In this document: piece by piece, positions 18,632-26,669 of the stretch
How the letters are laid out: the number at the start of each line of letters is the position of its first letter
Numbering within the stretch: position 1 is the first letter of the stretch
Origin: Actinomycetales bacterium
GTDB taxonomy: Bacteria; Actinomycetota; Actinomycetes; S36-B12; UBA5976
Length of the DNA: 64,000 nt
NCBI GenBank assembly: GCA_027484085.1
Contig: JAIXQF010000001.1
Span: 192,742-256,741 of the forward strand
Direction of reading: 5' to 3'
The notes under the pieces: generated by a model
What the model saw: only the letters and a program-made list of their open reading frames with translations
What the model was told of the DNA's origin: nothing
The model's database searches: none
Made by a program: the position numbers and the translations under genes

Positions 18632-19543
18632 ATGACATCTCGCACTATCGGCTTGCCAAATCAACGATTGTTATTGGTTCATGCGCATCCAGACGATGAA
18701 ACCATCGGTTGCGGAGCAACTATGGCCAAGTACGTAGCGGCGGGAGCACAAGTAACTTTAGTGACCTGCACGCTTGGTGAAGAAGGCGAAATCTTGACGC
18801 CAGAACTGGCTCATTTGGCAGCGGATCAATCTGATGAATTAGGTAAACATCGAATCACTGAGTTGGCTGCGGCGATGACGGAACTTGGCGTAACGGACTG
18901 GCGGTTGTTGGGTGGACCACACTCCTATCGAGATAGCGGAATGGTGGGCACGCCACCAAACGATCGAGCAGATAACTTCTGGCGAGCAGATTTACTGGAT
19001 GCAGCAAAGCATCTTGTGAAAGTTATTCGCGAGACATGTCCCCAAGTACTGGTTACCTACGATGATTTTGGTGGCTACGGTCATCCCGACCATATTCAGG
19101 CGCATCGAGTAGCAACTTATGCCCGTGATTTAGCAGCGGTTCCAAGTTTTGCTCCTGACCTTGGTGAACCTTGGTTAATCGAAAAGGTTTATTGGACGGC
19201 CTTTCCAGTTAGCGTGATGCGGGCTGGAATTGAAATGCTCAAAGCCGCTGGCGAAGACACTGGATTTGCTGCACAAGATCCAGATGACATTCCATTTGCT
19301 TGCCCAGACGAATTTGTAACAACTGCGATCGACGGTGGAGATTTTGTTGAGCAAAAGATGCGAGCCTTGCGAGCTCATGCAACTCAAATCAGTACTGAAG
19401 ATGGATTTTTTGCGTTATCAAACAATCTGGGCGCGCAAGTAATGGCAACTGAGTACTACCGATTGGTAGCGGGCGAAATGGCTGGACCTTTCGATGCAAC
19501 GGGTAAAGAAACCGATTTGTTTAACGGCATTACAAGACGTTAA
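18632..19543 (+). CDS. mshB: Mycothiol biosynthesis GlcNAc-Ins deacetylase
   Basis: LmbE/PIG-L zinc deacetylase that removes acetate from GlcNAc-inositol during synthesis of mycothiol, the main low-molecular-weight thiol of actinobacteria. 303 residues. Zinc and catalytic residues visible: His19, Asp21 and Asp22 in HAHPDDE, and His151/His154 in [11 protein letters not shown]. The homologue is placed similarly between typA and fdxC in mycobacteria. The related mycothiol S-conjugate amidase Mca is an alternative, but context and length favour MshB. The mycoredoxin-type gene at 48358 supports mycothiol use. Confidence 0.9.
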   Translation: MTSRTIGLPNQRLLLVHAHPDDETIGCGATMAKYVAAGAQVTLVTCTLGEEGEILTPELAHLAADQSDELGKHRITELAAAMTELGVTDWRLLGGPHSYRDSGMVGTPPNDRADNFWRADLLDAAKHLVKVIRETCPQVLVTYDDFGGYGHPDHIQAHRVATYARDLAAVPSFAPDLGEPWLIEKVYWTAFPVSVMRAGIEMLKAAGEDTGFAAQDPDDIPFACPDEFVTTAIDGGDFVEQKMRALRAHATQISTEDGFFALSNNLGAQVMATEYYRLVAGEMAGPFDATGKETDLFNGITRR

Positions 19544-19556
19544 CGTCGATGCCAAA

Positions 19557-19562
19557 TAGATT
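19557..19562 (+). promoter_or_regulatory. Putative leaderless -10 box of the 19569 gene
   Basis: TAGATT, then AGTTAA (6 nt), then ATG at 19569. Confidence 0.45.
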
Positions 19563-19568
19563 AGTTAA

Positions 19569-19961
19569 ATGAAAAAGCTCCAGATCGTTGTCGTCAGTGG
19601 AATAGTTGGGGCTTTTGTAAGCGCAGTATCAGGCTTTGCCCATGCTGACCGAATTATGATTCAGGGAATTCGAGTTCCATACGGTTTAGTTTTGGCACTA
19701 AGTGTATGCATCCTTACAATCGTGTGGCTCAATCGGCAGTTTCAAACTCGTTTAGCTGGAACGGTGTTTGCCGTGGTCTGGGTATTGATAACTCTTCGCA
19801 TGGCCATCGAGTCATCCAGTGGCGACTTAATTTTCACCGTTACTTGGTATTCCTCGGCCTACCTAATTGCTGGGGCCATTTTGCTGTCCATGACCGCAGT
19901 CCTGCCGGTTATGAGGTTGCCCGAGCAAACCGACCAGATAGTTTCTGAATCCCAAGCCTGA
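19569..19961 (+). CDS. Small four-helix membrane protein (DUF6113-like)
   Basis: A 130-residue integral membrane protein with four hydrophobic segments (about residues 4-24, 35-53, 58-77 and 92-115). No catalytic motif is visible. Similar small membrane proteins lie between mshB and fdxA in other actinobacteria, and DUF6113 is the likely family; function is unknown. The C-terminal tail is short and acidic. Confidence 0.7.
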   Translation: MKKLQIVVVSGIVGAFVSAVSGFAHADRIMIQGIRVPYGLVLALSVCILTIVWLNRQFQTRLAGTVFAVVWVLITLRMAIESSSGDLIFTVTWYSSAYLIAGAILLSMTAVLPVMRLPEQTDQIVSESQA

Positions 19962-20041
19962 TGCGACAAAAAACCCAATAGGCGGGTAGATTTGTAGTGC
20001 TGAGAAAGTCAGATTTCTCGCAGGATTTTTTGGAGGTCTAA

Positions 20042-20362
20042 ATGACTTATGTGATCGCACTGCCTTGTGTAGACGTTAAAGACAAGGCATGTATCGAAGA
20101 ATGCCCAGTAGATTGCATCTACGAAGGCGATCGCATGATGTACATCCAGGCCGACGAATGCGTCGATTGTGGTGCTTGCGAACCAGTTTGCCCAACCGAG
20201 GCTATCTACTACGAAGATGATGTCCCAGAGAAGTGGGAAAGCTTCAAGGGTGTGAACACTGCATTCTTCGAGACTCTAGGTTCGCCAGGTGGCGCATCAA
20301 AGACTGGTAAGACCAGCAATGATCCAGAAGAAATCAAATCACTCCCACCACAGGTGAGTTAA
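20042..20362 (+). CDS. fdxA: Seven-iron ferredoxin
   Basis: A 106-residue electron carrier with one [3Fe-4S] and one [4Fe-4S] cluster. By family pattern Cys9, Cys17 and Cys50 hold the 3Fe cluster and Cys21, Cys40, Cys43 and Cys46 the 4Fe cluster; Cys25 is extra. It has one of the best ribosome-binding sites in the window (TTTTGGAGGTCTAA before the ATG). Its stop TAA is directly followed, in the same frame, by the dapC coding sequence; the two are conserved neighbours in actinobacteria. Confidence 0.95.
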   Translation: MTYVIALPCVDVKDKACIEECPVDCIYEGDRMMYIQADECVDCGACEPVCPTEAIYYEDDVPEKWESFKGVNTAFFETLGSPGGASKTGKTSNDPEEIKSLPPQVS

Positions 20363-21460
20363 CTGATTTCACCACTTGCAGACGGCCTGCCCGATTTCCC
20401 TTGGGATCGAATTGCGGCAGCCGGTGACATTGCACGACAACATCCAGATGGAATTGTCGATTTATCAATCGGAACTCCCGTCGATGACACACCAGAAGTT
20501 ATTACTTCAGCATTAGCCGCGGCCGCAAACGCACCGGGCTACCCAACAGCAGCGGGCTTACTAGAACTTCGGCAAGCTTGGGTTTCTTGGGCAAAGCGAG
20601 TTTTGTCTGCTGATTTGAATACAGATCAAGTTGTGCCATCAATTGGTTCAAAGGAAATTGTTGCTTTGTTGCCAATTGTGTTTGGCTTAAATCAAAACAG
20701 CACAGTAGCTATTCCTGAACTTGCTTATCCAACTTATGCAGTTGGTGCGTTGTTGGCTCATGCCAAGTTTGTTACCTATCGCCAAGCCTCAGATATTCCT
20801 GATCACACTGATTTGATTTGGGTAAATTCGCCGAGCAATCCAACCGGCGAAGTTTTAAGTGCCGATCAACTTAAAGAAATTGTCGCGCGCGGCCGGCAAT
20901 TGTCCGCGCCAGTTGTAAGTGACGAGTGCTATATCGAACTTGGTTGGGAAGCTGAACCGATTTCAATTCTTGATCCCAGAGTTTGCGGTACCGATTTTAC
21001 TGGGATCTTGGCGGTTCACTCCTTATCAAAGCGTTCCAACCTTGCTGGTTATAGATCCGGCGCGGTTCTAGGTGACGCCAAATTGATCAATGACATTGTT
21101 TCGCTGCGAAAGCATGCTGGCTTATTGGTCTCAACACCAGTCCAGCTGGCAACGGTTGCGGCGCTGGCCGATGATGCCCACGTTGCAATCCAGAAAGCTC
21201 GCTACGCCAAACGACGTGAGGTGCTTCGCGCTGCTCTCAGCTCCGCCGGATTCAAGATTGAGCATTCCCAAGCGGGTCTTTATCTTTGGGCTACCAATGG
21301 TTCTGATTGCCTAGAAACGGTTAATTGGCTGGCAGGTAAGGGCATTTTGGCGGCTCCTGGTGATTTCTATGGCCCCGCAGGCCAGCACCACGTTCGCCTG
21401 GCTCTGACCGCAACCGATGAACGTATCGCAAGCGCAGCGGCTCGGTTAACAGGCAATTAA
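20363..21460 (+). CDS. dapC: Succinyldiaminopimelate transaminase with probable CTG start
   Basis: PLP-dependent fold-I aminotransferase of the succinylase branch of lysine and diaminopimelate synthesis; 365 residues from 20363. The conserved N-terminus (GLPDFPWDRI, HPDGIVDLSIGTPVD) lies upstream of the first TTG (20603), and there is no ATG, GTG or TTG between it and the in-frame fdxA stop (20360-20362). The best candidate is CTG at 20363, immediately after that stop, with AGGTGAG 4 bases upstream as ribosome-binding site. Later motifs: NSPSNPTGE, SDECYIELGW, and the PLP lysine in SLSKRSNLAGYRSG. dapD and dapE lie 1.4-3.6 kb downstream. Confidence 0.9.
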   Translation: MISPLADGLPDFPWDRIAAAGDIARQHPDGIVDLSIGTPVDDTPEVITSALAAAANAPGYPTAAGLLELRQAWVSWAKRVLSADLNTDQVVPSIGSKEIVALLPIVFGLNQNSTVAIPELAYPTYAVGALLAHAKFVTYRQASDIPDHTDLIWVNSPSNPTGEVLSADQLKEIVARGRQLSAPVVSDECYIELGWEAEPISILDPRVCGTDFTGILAVHSLSKRSNLAGYRSGAVLGDAKLINDIVSLRKHAGLLVSTPVQLATVAALADDAHVAIQKARYAKRREVLRAALSSAGFKIEHSQAGLYLWATNGSDCLETVNWLAGKGILAAPGDFYGPAGQHHVRLALTATDERIASAAARLTGN

Positions 21461-21531
21461 CATCAGCACAGTTATCGGACAATTATCCGCTGGTTGAAAA
21501 GTCTGATTAGTCCTTGTGACTCGAGAAATAG

Positions 21532-21537
21532 TAAGTT
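21532..21537 (+). promoter_or_regulatory. Putative leaderless -10 box of gltA
   Basis: TAAGTT, then TGACCC (6 nt), then ATG at 21544. Confidence 0.5.
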
Positions 21538-21543
21538 TGACCC

Positions 21544-22827
21544 ATGTCCCAGGCAAAACTTGTCCACCCAAACGGCGAACTACTTCTTGGTGAGGTCCCA
21601 GCAACTGTTGGCGCCTCAGGTTATGACGTGTCTGCGTTACTTAAAGAGACCGGCCACATAACTCTTGACCACGGCTTCATGAACACCGCATCATGTGAAT
21701 CTGCAATTACCTACATTGATGGTGACAACGGAATCTTGCGTTATCGCGGATACCCAATTGAACAACTTGCCGAAAAGAGCACGTTTCTAGAAACTTCCTT
21801 CCTTTTAATTTACGGTCACTTGCCAAGTGCAACTGAACTCAGCAAGTTCACTGAAGACATCAGCATGCACACCATGGTGCATGAAGACCTTCGCCGATTC
21901 TTTGATGGTTTTCCTCGTGACGCTCACCCAATGCCGGTGTTGAGTAGTGCGGTCAGTGCGCTTTCTACTTTCTATCAAGACTCACTTGATCCATTTAACG
22001 AGCGCCAAGTGGAAATTTCCACAATCCGCTTGATGGCAAAGATTCCAACACTTGCTGCTTATGCATACAAGAAAACAATCGGTCAGCCATCTCGTTACCC
22101 AGACAATTCCCTCGACTATGTTTCAAACTTCATGAACATGACGTTTGGTGTTCCAGCTGAACCGTATGAAGTTAACCCAGACATCGTCAAGGCACTGGAC
22201 ATGCTCTTCATCCTCCATGCTGATCACGAGCAGAATTGTTCTACTTCAACTGTGCGCATGGTTGGTTCTTCACACGCAAACTTGTTCGCGTCAGTATCTG
22301 CTGGAATCAACGCGCTATTTGGTCCACTTCACGGTGGTGCGAATCAAGCAGTACTTGAAATGCTTGAAGAAATTCAAAACTCAGGCGACACAGTTCAGCA
22401 GTTCATTCAGCGAGTAAAGAACCGCGAAGAAGGCGTAAAGCTCATGGGCTTTGGTCACCGGGTTTACAAGAGTTACGATCCGCGCGCAGCTATTGTTCGC
22501 AAGCATGCTCATGACATCCTGACCATGCTTGGGGTTCAGGATCCACTATTTGACATTGCTCGTGAGCTCGAAGACGCGGCGCTAAATGATGAATTCTTTA
22601 TTGAGCGCAAGCTTTACCCAAATGTGGATTTCTACACTGGTTTGATTTACCGCGCGATTGGTTTCCCTACTCGCATGTTCACTGTGCTGTTTGCAATTGG
22701 TCGCGTACCTGGCTGGATTGCACAGTGGCAGGAAATGATTACAGATCCAGATACCAAGATTGGTCGCCCACGCCAGGTTTACATCGGTGAAGCTGAACGT
22801 GGCTACGTCGATCTAGCTAAGCGCTAA
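21544..22827 (+). CDS. gltA: Citrate synthase (type II-like, hexameric class)
   Basis: Condenses oxaloacetate with acetyl-CoA at the entry of the TCA cycle. 427 residues. Active-site segments visible: HADHEQNCSTSTVR, FGPLHGGANQAVLEM (catalytic His), KLMGFGHRVYKSYDPRA (second His) and the Asp in the downstream helix. The N-terminal beta-domain text (GHITLDHGFMNTASCESAITYIDGDNGILRYRGYPIEQLA) marks the long, type II GltA class. Convergent with dapD, 7 bp away. Confidence 0.97.
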   Translation: MSQAKLVHPNGELLLGEVPATVGASGYDVSALLKETGHITLDHGFMNTASCESAITYIDGDNGILRYRGYPIEQLAEKSTFLETSFLLIYGHLPSATELSKFTEDISMHTMVHEDLRRFFDGFPRDAHPMPVLSSAVSALSTFYQDSLDPFNERQVEISTIRLMAKIPTLAAYAYKKTIGQPSRYPDNSLDYVSNFMNMTFGVPAEPYEVNPDIVKALDMLFILHADHEQNCSTSTVRMVGSSHANLFASVSAGINALFGPLHGGANQAVLEMLEEIQNSGDTVQQFIQRVKNREEGVKLMGFGHRVYKSYDPRAAIVRKHAHDILTMLGVQDPLFDIARELEDAALNDEFFIERKLYPNVDFYTGLIYRAIGFPTRMFTVLFAIGRVPGWIAQWQEMITDPDTKIGRPRQVYIGEAERGYVDLAKR

Positions 22828-22834
22828 ATTTCAC

Positions 22835-23755
22835 TTAGTTTTTGTGGAGGGCTTCGTTAAGCCCGCCCCAAGTTACTTCGCGAGTTACCGCTTCTAGCGC
22901 GCCTGAAACAGAGTTTCGGCGGAACAACAAGCCATTTGCGCCTGAGAGTTCCTTGGCCTTAACTACGGTGTTATCTGGAAGTGTGATTTTCGATCCGCCG
23001 GTTATGTAGCAGCCGGCTTCTACGACGCAACTATCTCCTAATGAGATGCCAACACCCGCATTCGCACCAACTAAGCAATTCTCACCGATCGTGATTACTT
23101 CTTTGCCACCACCAGAAAGTGTTCCCATAATGCTGGCGCCACCACCAATGTCAGAGCCATTACCAACAACAACTCCAGCGGAGATTCTTCCTTCAACCAT
23201 GCTGGCACCTAAAGTTCCAGCATTGAAGTTCACAAAACCTTCATGCATAACTGTGGTTCCTGCAGCTAAGTGAGCTCCCAGACGAACGCGGTCAGCATCT
23301 GCAATGCGTACTCCACTTGGAACCACGTAGTCCAACATGCGCGGAAACTTATCAAGCCCAAAGACGTTTAAGTTGATGCCCTTGGCTCGTGCATTAATGG
23401 ATACTTCGGTCACGTTTTCAACCGCAACTGGGCCAAGTGAAGTCCAAGCCACATTAGTCAGCAGACCAAATAGTCCATCAAGATTGATCGTGCGGGGAGC
23501 CATCAAGCGGTGGGAAAGCAGATGTAGGCGCAAGTATGCGTCAGCTGCATCGATCGGTGGTGCAGATAAGTCCGAGGTAGTTGTAATTACTTCCACTCGC
23601 ACTCCGCGTAGTGCGTCAGTATCAATACCGCGTTCCAGACCAGTTACGTGAGTTGCTTTGTCGCCGAGGGCGGGCTGCGGATACCAAACATCAAGCAATA
23701 CATCAGCCGAGTACGTGGCCAATCCGGTAGCAGTTGCAATTTGACTCTGGCTCAT
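22835..23755 (-). CDS. dapD: Tetrahydrodipicolinate N-succinyltransferase (actinobacterial type)
   Basis: Succinylates tetrahydrodipicolinate in lysine/diaminopimelate synthesis. 306 residues: an N-terminal DapD-specific domain (about 1-130) and a C-terminal left-handed beta-helix of hexapeptide repeats, seen as [31 protein letters not shown]-type text (about 180-260). The catalytic-region glutamate is in [15 protein letters not shown] precedes the ATG. Divergent from dapE with only 30 bp between starts, as in mycobacteria. Confidence 0.95.
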   Translation of the reverse strand: MSQSQIATATGLATYSADVLLDVWYPQPALGDKATHVTGLERGIDTDALRGVRVEVITTTSDLSAPPIDAADAYLRLHLLSHRLMAPRTINLDGLFGLLTNVAWTSLGPVAVENVTEVSINARAKGINLNVFGLDKFPRMLDYVVPSGVRIADADRVRLGAHLAAGTTVMHEGFVNFNAGTLGASMVEGRISAGVVVGNGSDIGGGASIMGTLSGGGKEVITIGENCLVGANAGVGISLGDSCVVEAGCYITGGSKITLPDNTVVKAKELSGANGLLFRRNSVSGALEAVTREVTWGGLNEALHKN

Positions 23756-23785
23756 GTCATTCCTTGGATTTAGGGGTCTTAAGTA

Positions 23786-24928
23786 GTGAAAAAAGCATTA
23801 CAGGACTACCGTAGTCGTGTGGACATAGTTGCGTTAAACCCGCACGCCGACATAGTTGCGTTGACTACAGATCTGGTCAATATCCCAAGTGTTTCAGGCA
23901 ATGAAGCCGCTTTAGCGCAAGCAATTTTTCAGGAATTGAGCAAATGTTCCTGGCTTGAGGTTAACCGCTTCAAGAATTCCGTGGTTGCACGAACCAACCT
24001 TGGTAAATCATCACGCGTAATTGTGGCTGGACACATTGATACCGTGCCGGTGGCCGGGAATGAAACCGCTGTCTTTGTGCCAAGTGGCCAAGGCCTGCCA
24101 AGCGACGGCACCGTGGTACCCGAAGATGTGGTTTTTGGAATTGGATCCTGCGACATGAAGGGTGGCGTGGCGGTTGCGCTTCGGGCGGCAGTTTCAATCG
24201 AAAACCCCCAGTTCGATGTCACATACATCTTTTATGAATGCGAAGAAGTCGATAGTGAGCGAAATGGCCTGACTTTGATTGCCGCTGAGCACCCTGAATG
24301 GCTGGCTGCAGACATCGCAGTTCTGCTTGAGCCATCAAATGCCAACATTGAAGCTGGATGCCAAGGCACGTTGCGAGCCAAAGTATCTACAGGCGGAACT
24401 CGGGCCCACAGCGCACGTTCGTGGCTAGGGGATAACGCAATTCATAATCTGGGAGATATTTTGGCCAGACTGAATTCCTATGAACCAGCCAGAGTGATGA
24501 TTGATGGACTTGAATACCGCGAAGGATTAAACGCAGTTCAAGTCACCGGAGGCATCGCTGGAAATGTGATTCCAGATTCAGCAACTGTCGAAGTCAATTA
24601 CCGCTACGCCCCAAGCACCAGTGGCCCACAAGCCGAAGCACACATTAGAGAAGTATTCGATGGATTCTTAGTTGAGTTTGTCGATAACGCTCCTGGCGCT
24701 ATGCCTGGACTAGAGCGCCCAGCACTTGCCGATCTTGTTTCGCGCGTAGAAGGCAAAGTGGCTCCAAAATTTGGCTGGACTGACGTGGCAAGATTTTCTG
24801 CCATGGGTGTCCCGGCTGTGAACCTTGGTCCAGGAGATCCTGGACTTGCGCACTCTCGTAATGAACATGTTTCCGTTGCTCAACTTAAGCGCTGCGAAGA
24901 AACCGTATTTGATTGGTTAAAGGGTTAA
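23786..24928 (+). CDS. dapE: Succinyl-diaminopimelate desuccinylase
   Basis: M20 family metallohydrolase giving LL-diaminopimelate; 380 residues from GTG 23786. Metal and catalytic residues: GHIDTVP (His, Asp), GSCDMKGG (Asp), YECEEVDSE (two Glu), ending with [12 protein letters not shown] (His). The N-terminus carries an internal duplication: DIVAL occurs at residues 13-17 and 22-26, from a 27-bp-spaced repeat of GACATAGTTGCGTT at 23822 and 23849. Other DapE proteins have one copy, so a start at GTG 23819 is also possible. The stop TAA overlaps the next ATG (TAATG). Confidence 0.93.
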   Translation: MKKALQDYRSRVDIVALNPHADIVALTTDLVNIPSVSGNEAALAQAIFQELSKCSWLEVNRFKNSVVARTNLGKSSRVIVAGHIDTVPVAGNETAVFVPSGQGLPSDGTVVPEDVVFGIGSCDMKGGVAVALRAAVSIENPQFDVTYIFYECEEVDSERNGLTLIAAEHPEWLAADIAVLLEPSNANIEAGCQGTLRAKVSTGGTRAHSARSWLGDNAIHNLGDILARLNSYEPARVMIDGLEYREGLNAVQVTGGIAGNVIPDSATVEVNYRYAPSTSGPQAEAHIREVFDGFLVEFVDNAPGAMPGLERPALADLVSRVEGKVAPKFGWTDVARFSAMGVPAVNLGPGDPGLAHSRNEHVSVAQLKRCEETVFDWLKG

Positions 24929-25374
24929 TGGAACATATCGAATTAGAAGTAGCGATTCAGGCTCCGGCTCAAAAAGTTTGGGATGCAATCACCAACTGGG
25001 AAGCCCAAGGTCAATGGATGCTTGGTACGAAAGTTTGGCCGGTTGATGGCGACGGAACTGGGGTAGGTGGCAAGATCGAAGCCTTCACTGGAATTTGGCG
25101 CCTTGGCTTTCTGGACACTATGGAGATCACTGCCTGGCAACCACCACATCTTTGCGATGTGAACCATACGGGCCGAGTCGTTAAGGGCACCGGCACATTC
25201 AAGGTAGTTGCCACCAGTGAAAATACTTCAAAGTTCATTTGGAGTGAAGATCTAGACCTGCCTCTTGGGTTGCTGGGCAAAGTTGGATTCACTTTTGTTA
25301 AACCAGGTTTTGTTTATGGTGTTCGAAAGTCATTGGAAAAGTTTGCAGACCTTGTTGAGCAAGGCAGGCTCTAG
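24928..25374 (+). CDS. SRPBCC/CoxG-like protein coupled to dapE
   Basis: A 148-residue START-like domain protein (VAIQAPAQKVWDAITNWEAQGQWM...) of the polyketide cyclase/dehydrase type. ATG 24928 is chosen because it overlaps the dapE stop (TAATG) with AAAGGG just upstream, indicating translational coupling. The family binds hydrophobic ligands; the ligand and any link to diaminopimelate synthesis are unknown. Confidence 0.8.
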   Translation: MEHIELEVAIQAPAQKVWDAITNWEAQGQWMLGTKVWPVDGDGTGVGGKIEAFTGIWRLGFLDTMEITAWQPPHLCDVNHTGRVVKGTGTFKVVATSENTSKFIWSEDLDLPLGLLGKVGFTFVKPGFVYGVRKSLEKFADLVEQGRL

Positions 25375-25526
25375 TAGCGCATTGCTGTGGGGCATGGATT
25401 TAGCCCTGAATTTCCCTTAGTTTTCAATGGTTTTCGGGAATTTTCTGGATTTCGTTACCGCCCATTTTTAAGGGATAATAGAGATCTAAACGCGAATCTG
25501 GCGGAACTTATCGGAAGGTGACCAAA

Positions 25527-25709
25527 ATGGCAGCTATGAAGCCACGCACTGGCGACGGCCCAATGGAATGCCCAAAAGAAGGTCGCGGATATGTCCTCCG
25601 AGTTCCACTCGAAGGCGGCGGACGCCTGGTTGTTGAACTTAATGCCCAGGAAGTTAAAGACCTCGGAGCTGTCCTTAAGGACACAGTAAGTTCAATGCCG
25701 AAGAAATAG
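25527..25709 (+). CDS. DUF3117 family small protein
   Basis: A 60-residue protein of the highly conserved actinobacterial DUF3117 family (MAAMKPRTGDGPME, EGRGYVLRVPLEGGGRLVVEL). Function is unknown. ATG 25527 gives the family start and has GGAAGGTG at 25513-25520; an in-frame GTG at 25518 lies inside that ribosome-binding site. The last codons and the TAG stop form the left arm of a 13-bp-stem hairpin. Confidence 0.92.
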   Translation: MAAMKPRTGDGPMECPKEGRGYVLRVPLEGGGRLVVELNAQEVKDLGAVLKDTVSSMPKK

Positions 25710-25726
25710 CCTGCTATTTCTTCGGC
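25697..25726 (+). terminator. Hairpin spanning the DUF3117 stop codon
   Basis: A perfect 13-bp stem (25697-25709 with 25714-25726) and CCTG loop. The left arm encodes the final Pro-Lys-Lys and stop codon. No T-run follows; instead a 15-bp tandem repeat begins at its last base. Confidence 0.65.
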
Positions 25727-25815
25727 ATCAATAAACACTGCATCAATAAGCACTGCATCAATAAGAAGTGCATCAATAAACACTGCATCAATAAGCGTTG
25801 CTTGAATCAGCACTG
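25726..25815 (+). repeat. 15-bp minisatellite, six units
   Basis: Six head-to-tail copies of about CATCAATAAGCACTG start at 25726, 25741, 25756, 25771, 25786 and 25801; the sixth is degenerate. The array fills the space between the convergent DUF3117 and O-methyltransferase genes. On the minus strand the period of five codons keeps a spurious frame open. Confidence 0.9.
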
Positions 25816-25848
25816 TCCAATAAACAAATCTGCTAGGCAGACTCTCGC

Positions 25849-26502
25849 TTACTTCTTAACAGCCACGAGCAATCCGCCACCAACTGGTAGCAACGATCCA
25901 ACAAACTCATCGCTGTTGGCAAGACCTTCGATCGTGCCGCGCATTGCAACGGTATCTGGATCGCGTTGCGCAGGATCAGCTAACTTATCGTTCCAAAGCG
26001 CGCGATCGATTATGAGCAAGCCACCGCTTCGTAACAATTTCAAAGCACGAGTTATGTGATCGGAAAGATCTACTGGCTTTCCAGCAATCAAAACAATGTC
26101 GTAGGCCGACTCGGTAAGGCGATCCAAAACTTCATCCGCTTTGCCATTAATTAAGCGAACCCGATTAGCAGCGATCCCAGCTTGCGAGATGGCATCTTTG
26201 GCAATTAATTGGTGTTCGGCTTCAACGTCAACGCTGGTTAATACGCCTTCGGAATTCATACCCTCCAAAAGCCAAAGTGCAGATACCCCAGCACCAGTTC
26301 CAATTTCAACCACGTTCTTTGCGTCAATCGCAGCAGCTAAAGTGCGCACGATACTTCCGGCGCCAGGTCCCATTGCTACGCAACCAATCTCGGCTGCTTT
26401 AGCTCGGGCGTGGGAGCGAATTCCGTCTTCACCTGCCCAACTTTCGGCGTAGTCGGTTGAAGCGCGGTGAATTGCCAGGATACGTGGATCAGTTGGTGCC
26501 AT
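25849..26502 (-). CDS. SAM-dependent O-methyltransferase (class I, family 3)
   Basis: A 217-residue methyltransferase with SAM-binding segment VVEIGTGAGVSALWLLEGM (about residues 70-88), acidic SVDVEAEH and IDRALWNDK. It resembles catechol-O-methyltransferase-like proteins; the mycobacterial homologue is adjacent to sigE and htrA. The natural substrate is unknown. TACGCT lies exactly 6 nt before the ATG. Confidence 0.9.
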   Translation of the reverse strand: MAPTDPRILAIHRASTDYAESWAGEDGIRSHARAKAAEIGCVAMGPGAGSIVRTLAAAIDAKNVVEIGTGAGVSALWLLEGMNSEGVLTSVDVEAEHQLIAKDAISQAGIAANRVRLINGKADEVLDRLTESAYDIVLIAGKPVDLSDHITRALKLLRSGGLLIIDRALWNDKLADPAQRDPDTVAMRGTIEGLANSDEFVGSLLPVGGGLLVAVKK

Positions 26503-26508
26503 GGAGTA

Positions 26509-26514
26509 AGCGTA
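26509..26514 (-). promoter_or_regulatory. Putative leaderless -10 box of the O-methyltransferase gene
   Basis: TACGCT on the minus strand, then TACTCC (6 nt), then ATG at 26502. Confidence 0.45.
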
Positions 26515-26669
26515 CGGCCAGGATCGGATTTTGGCTAAGGTCCCACCAGTTTTGGTAAGAGATTGATTCAGATCTGGTTAAGACCGAGAGGATAGCGAGC
26601 AAGGACCAGGATTGGTGGGAGAGAATAGAGAAAACGCGAAACTTTGAGAATAAGCAAGAAAGTTAGGTC

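Noticed and set aside
25508-25813. Minus-strand frame with repeated IDAV-like pentapeptides
   Set aside because: It is an artefact of the 15-bp minisatellite plus the antisense of DUF3117; no ribosome-binding site and no plausible protein beyond the repeat.
6064-25815. Tandem repeats as CRISPR arrays
   Set aside because: Units are contiguous without unique spacers and no cas genes are present.
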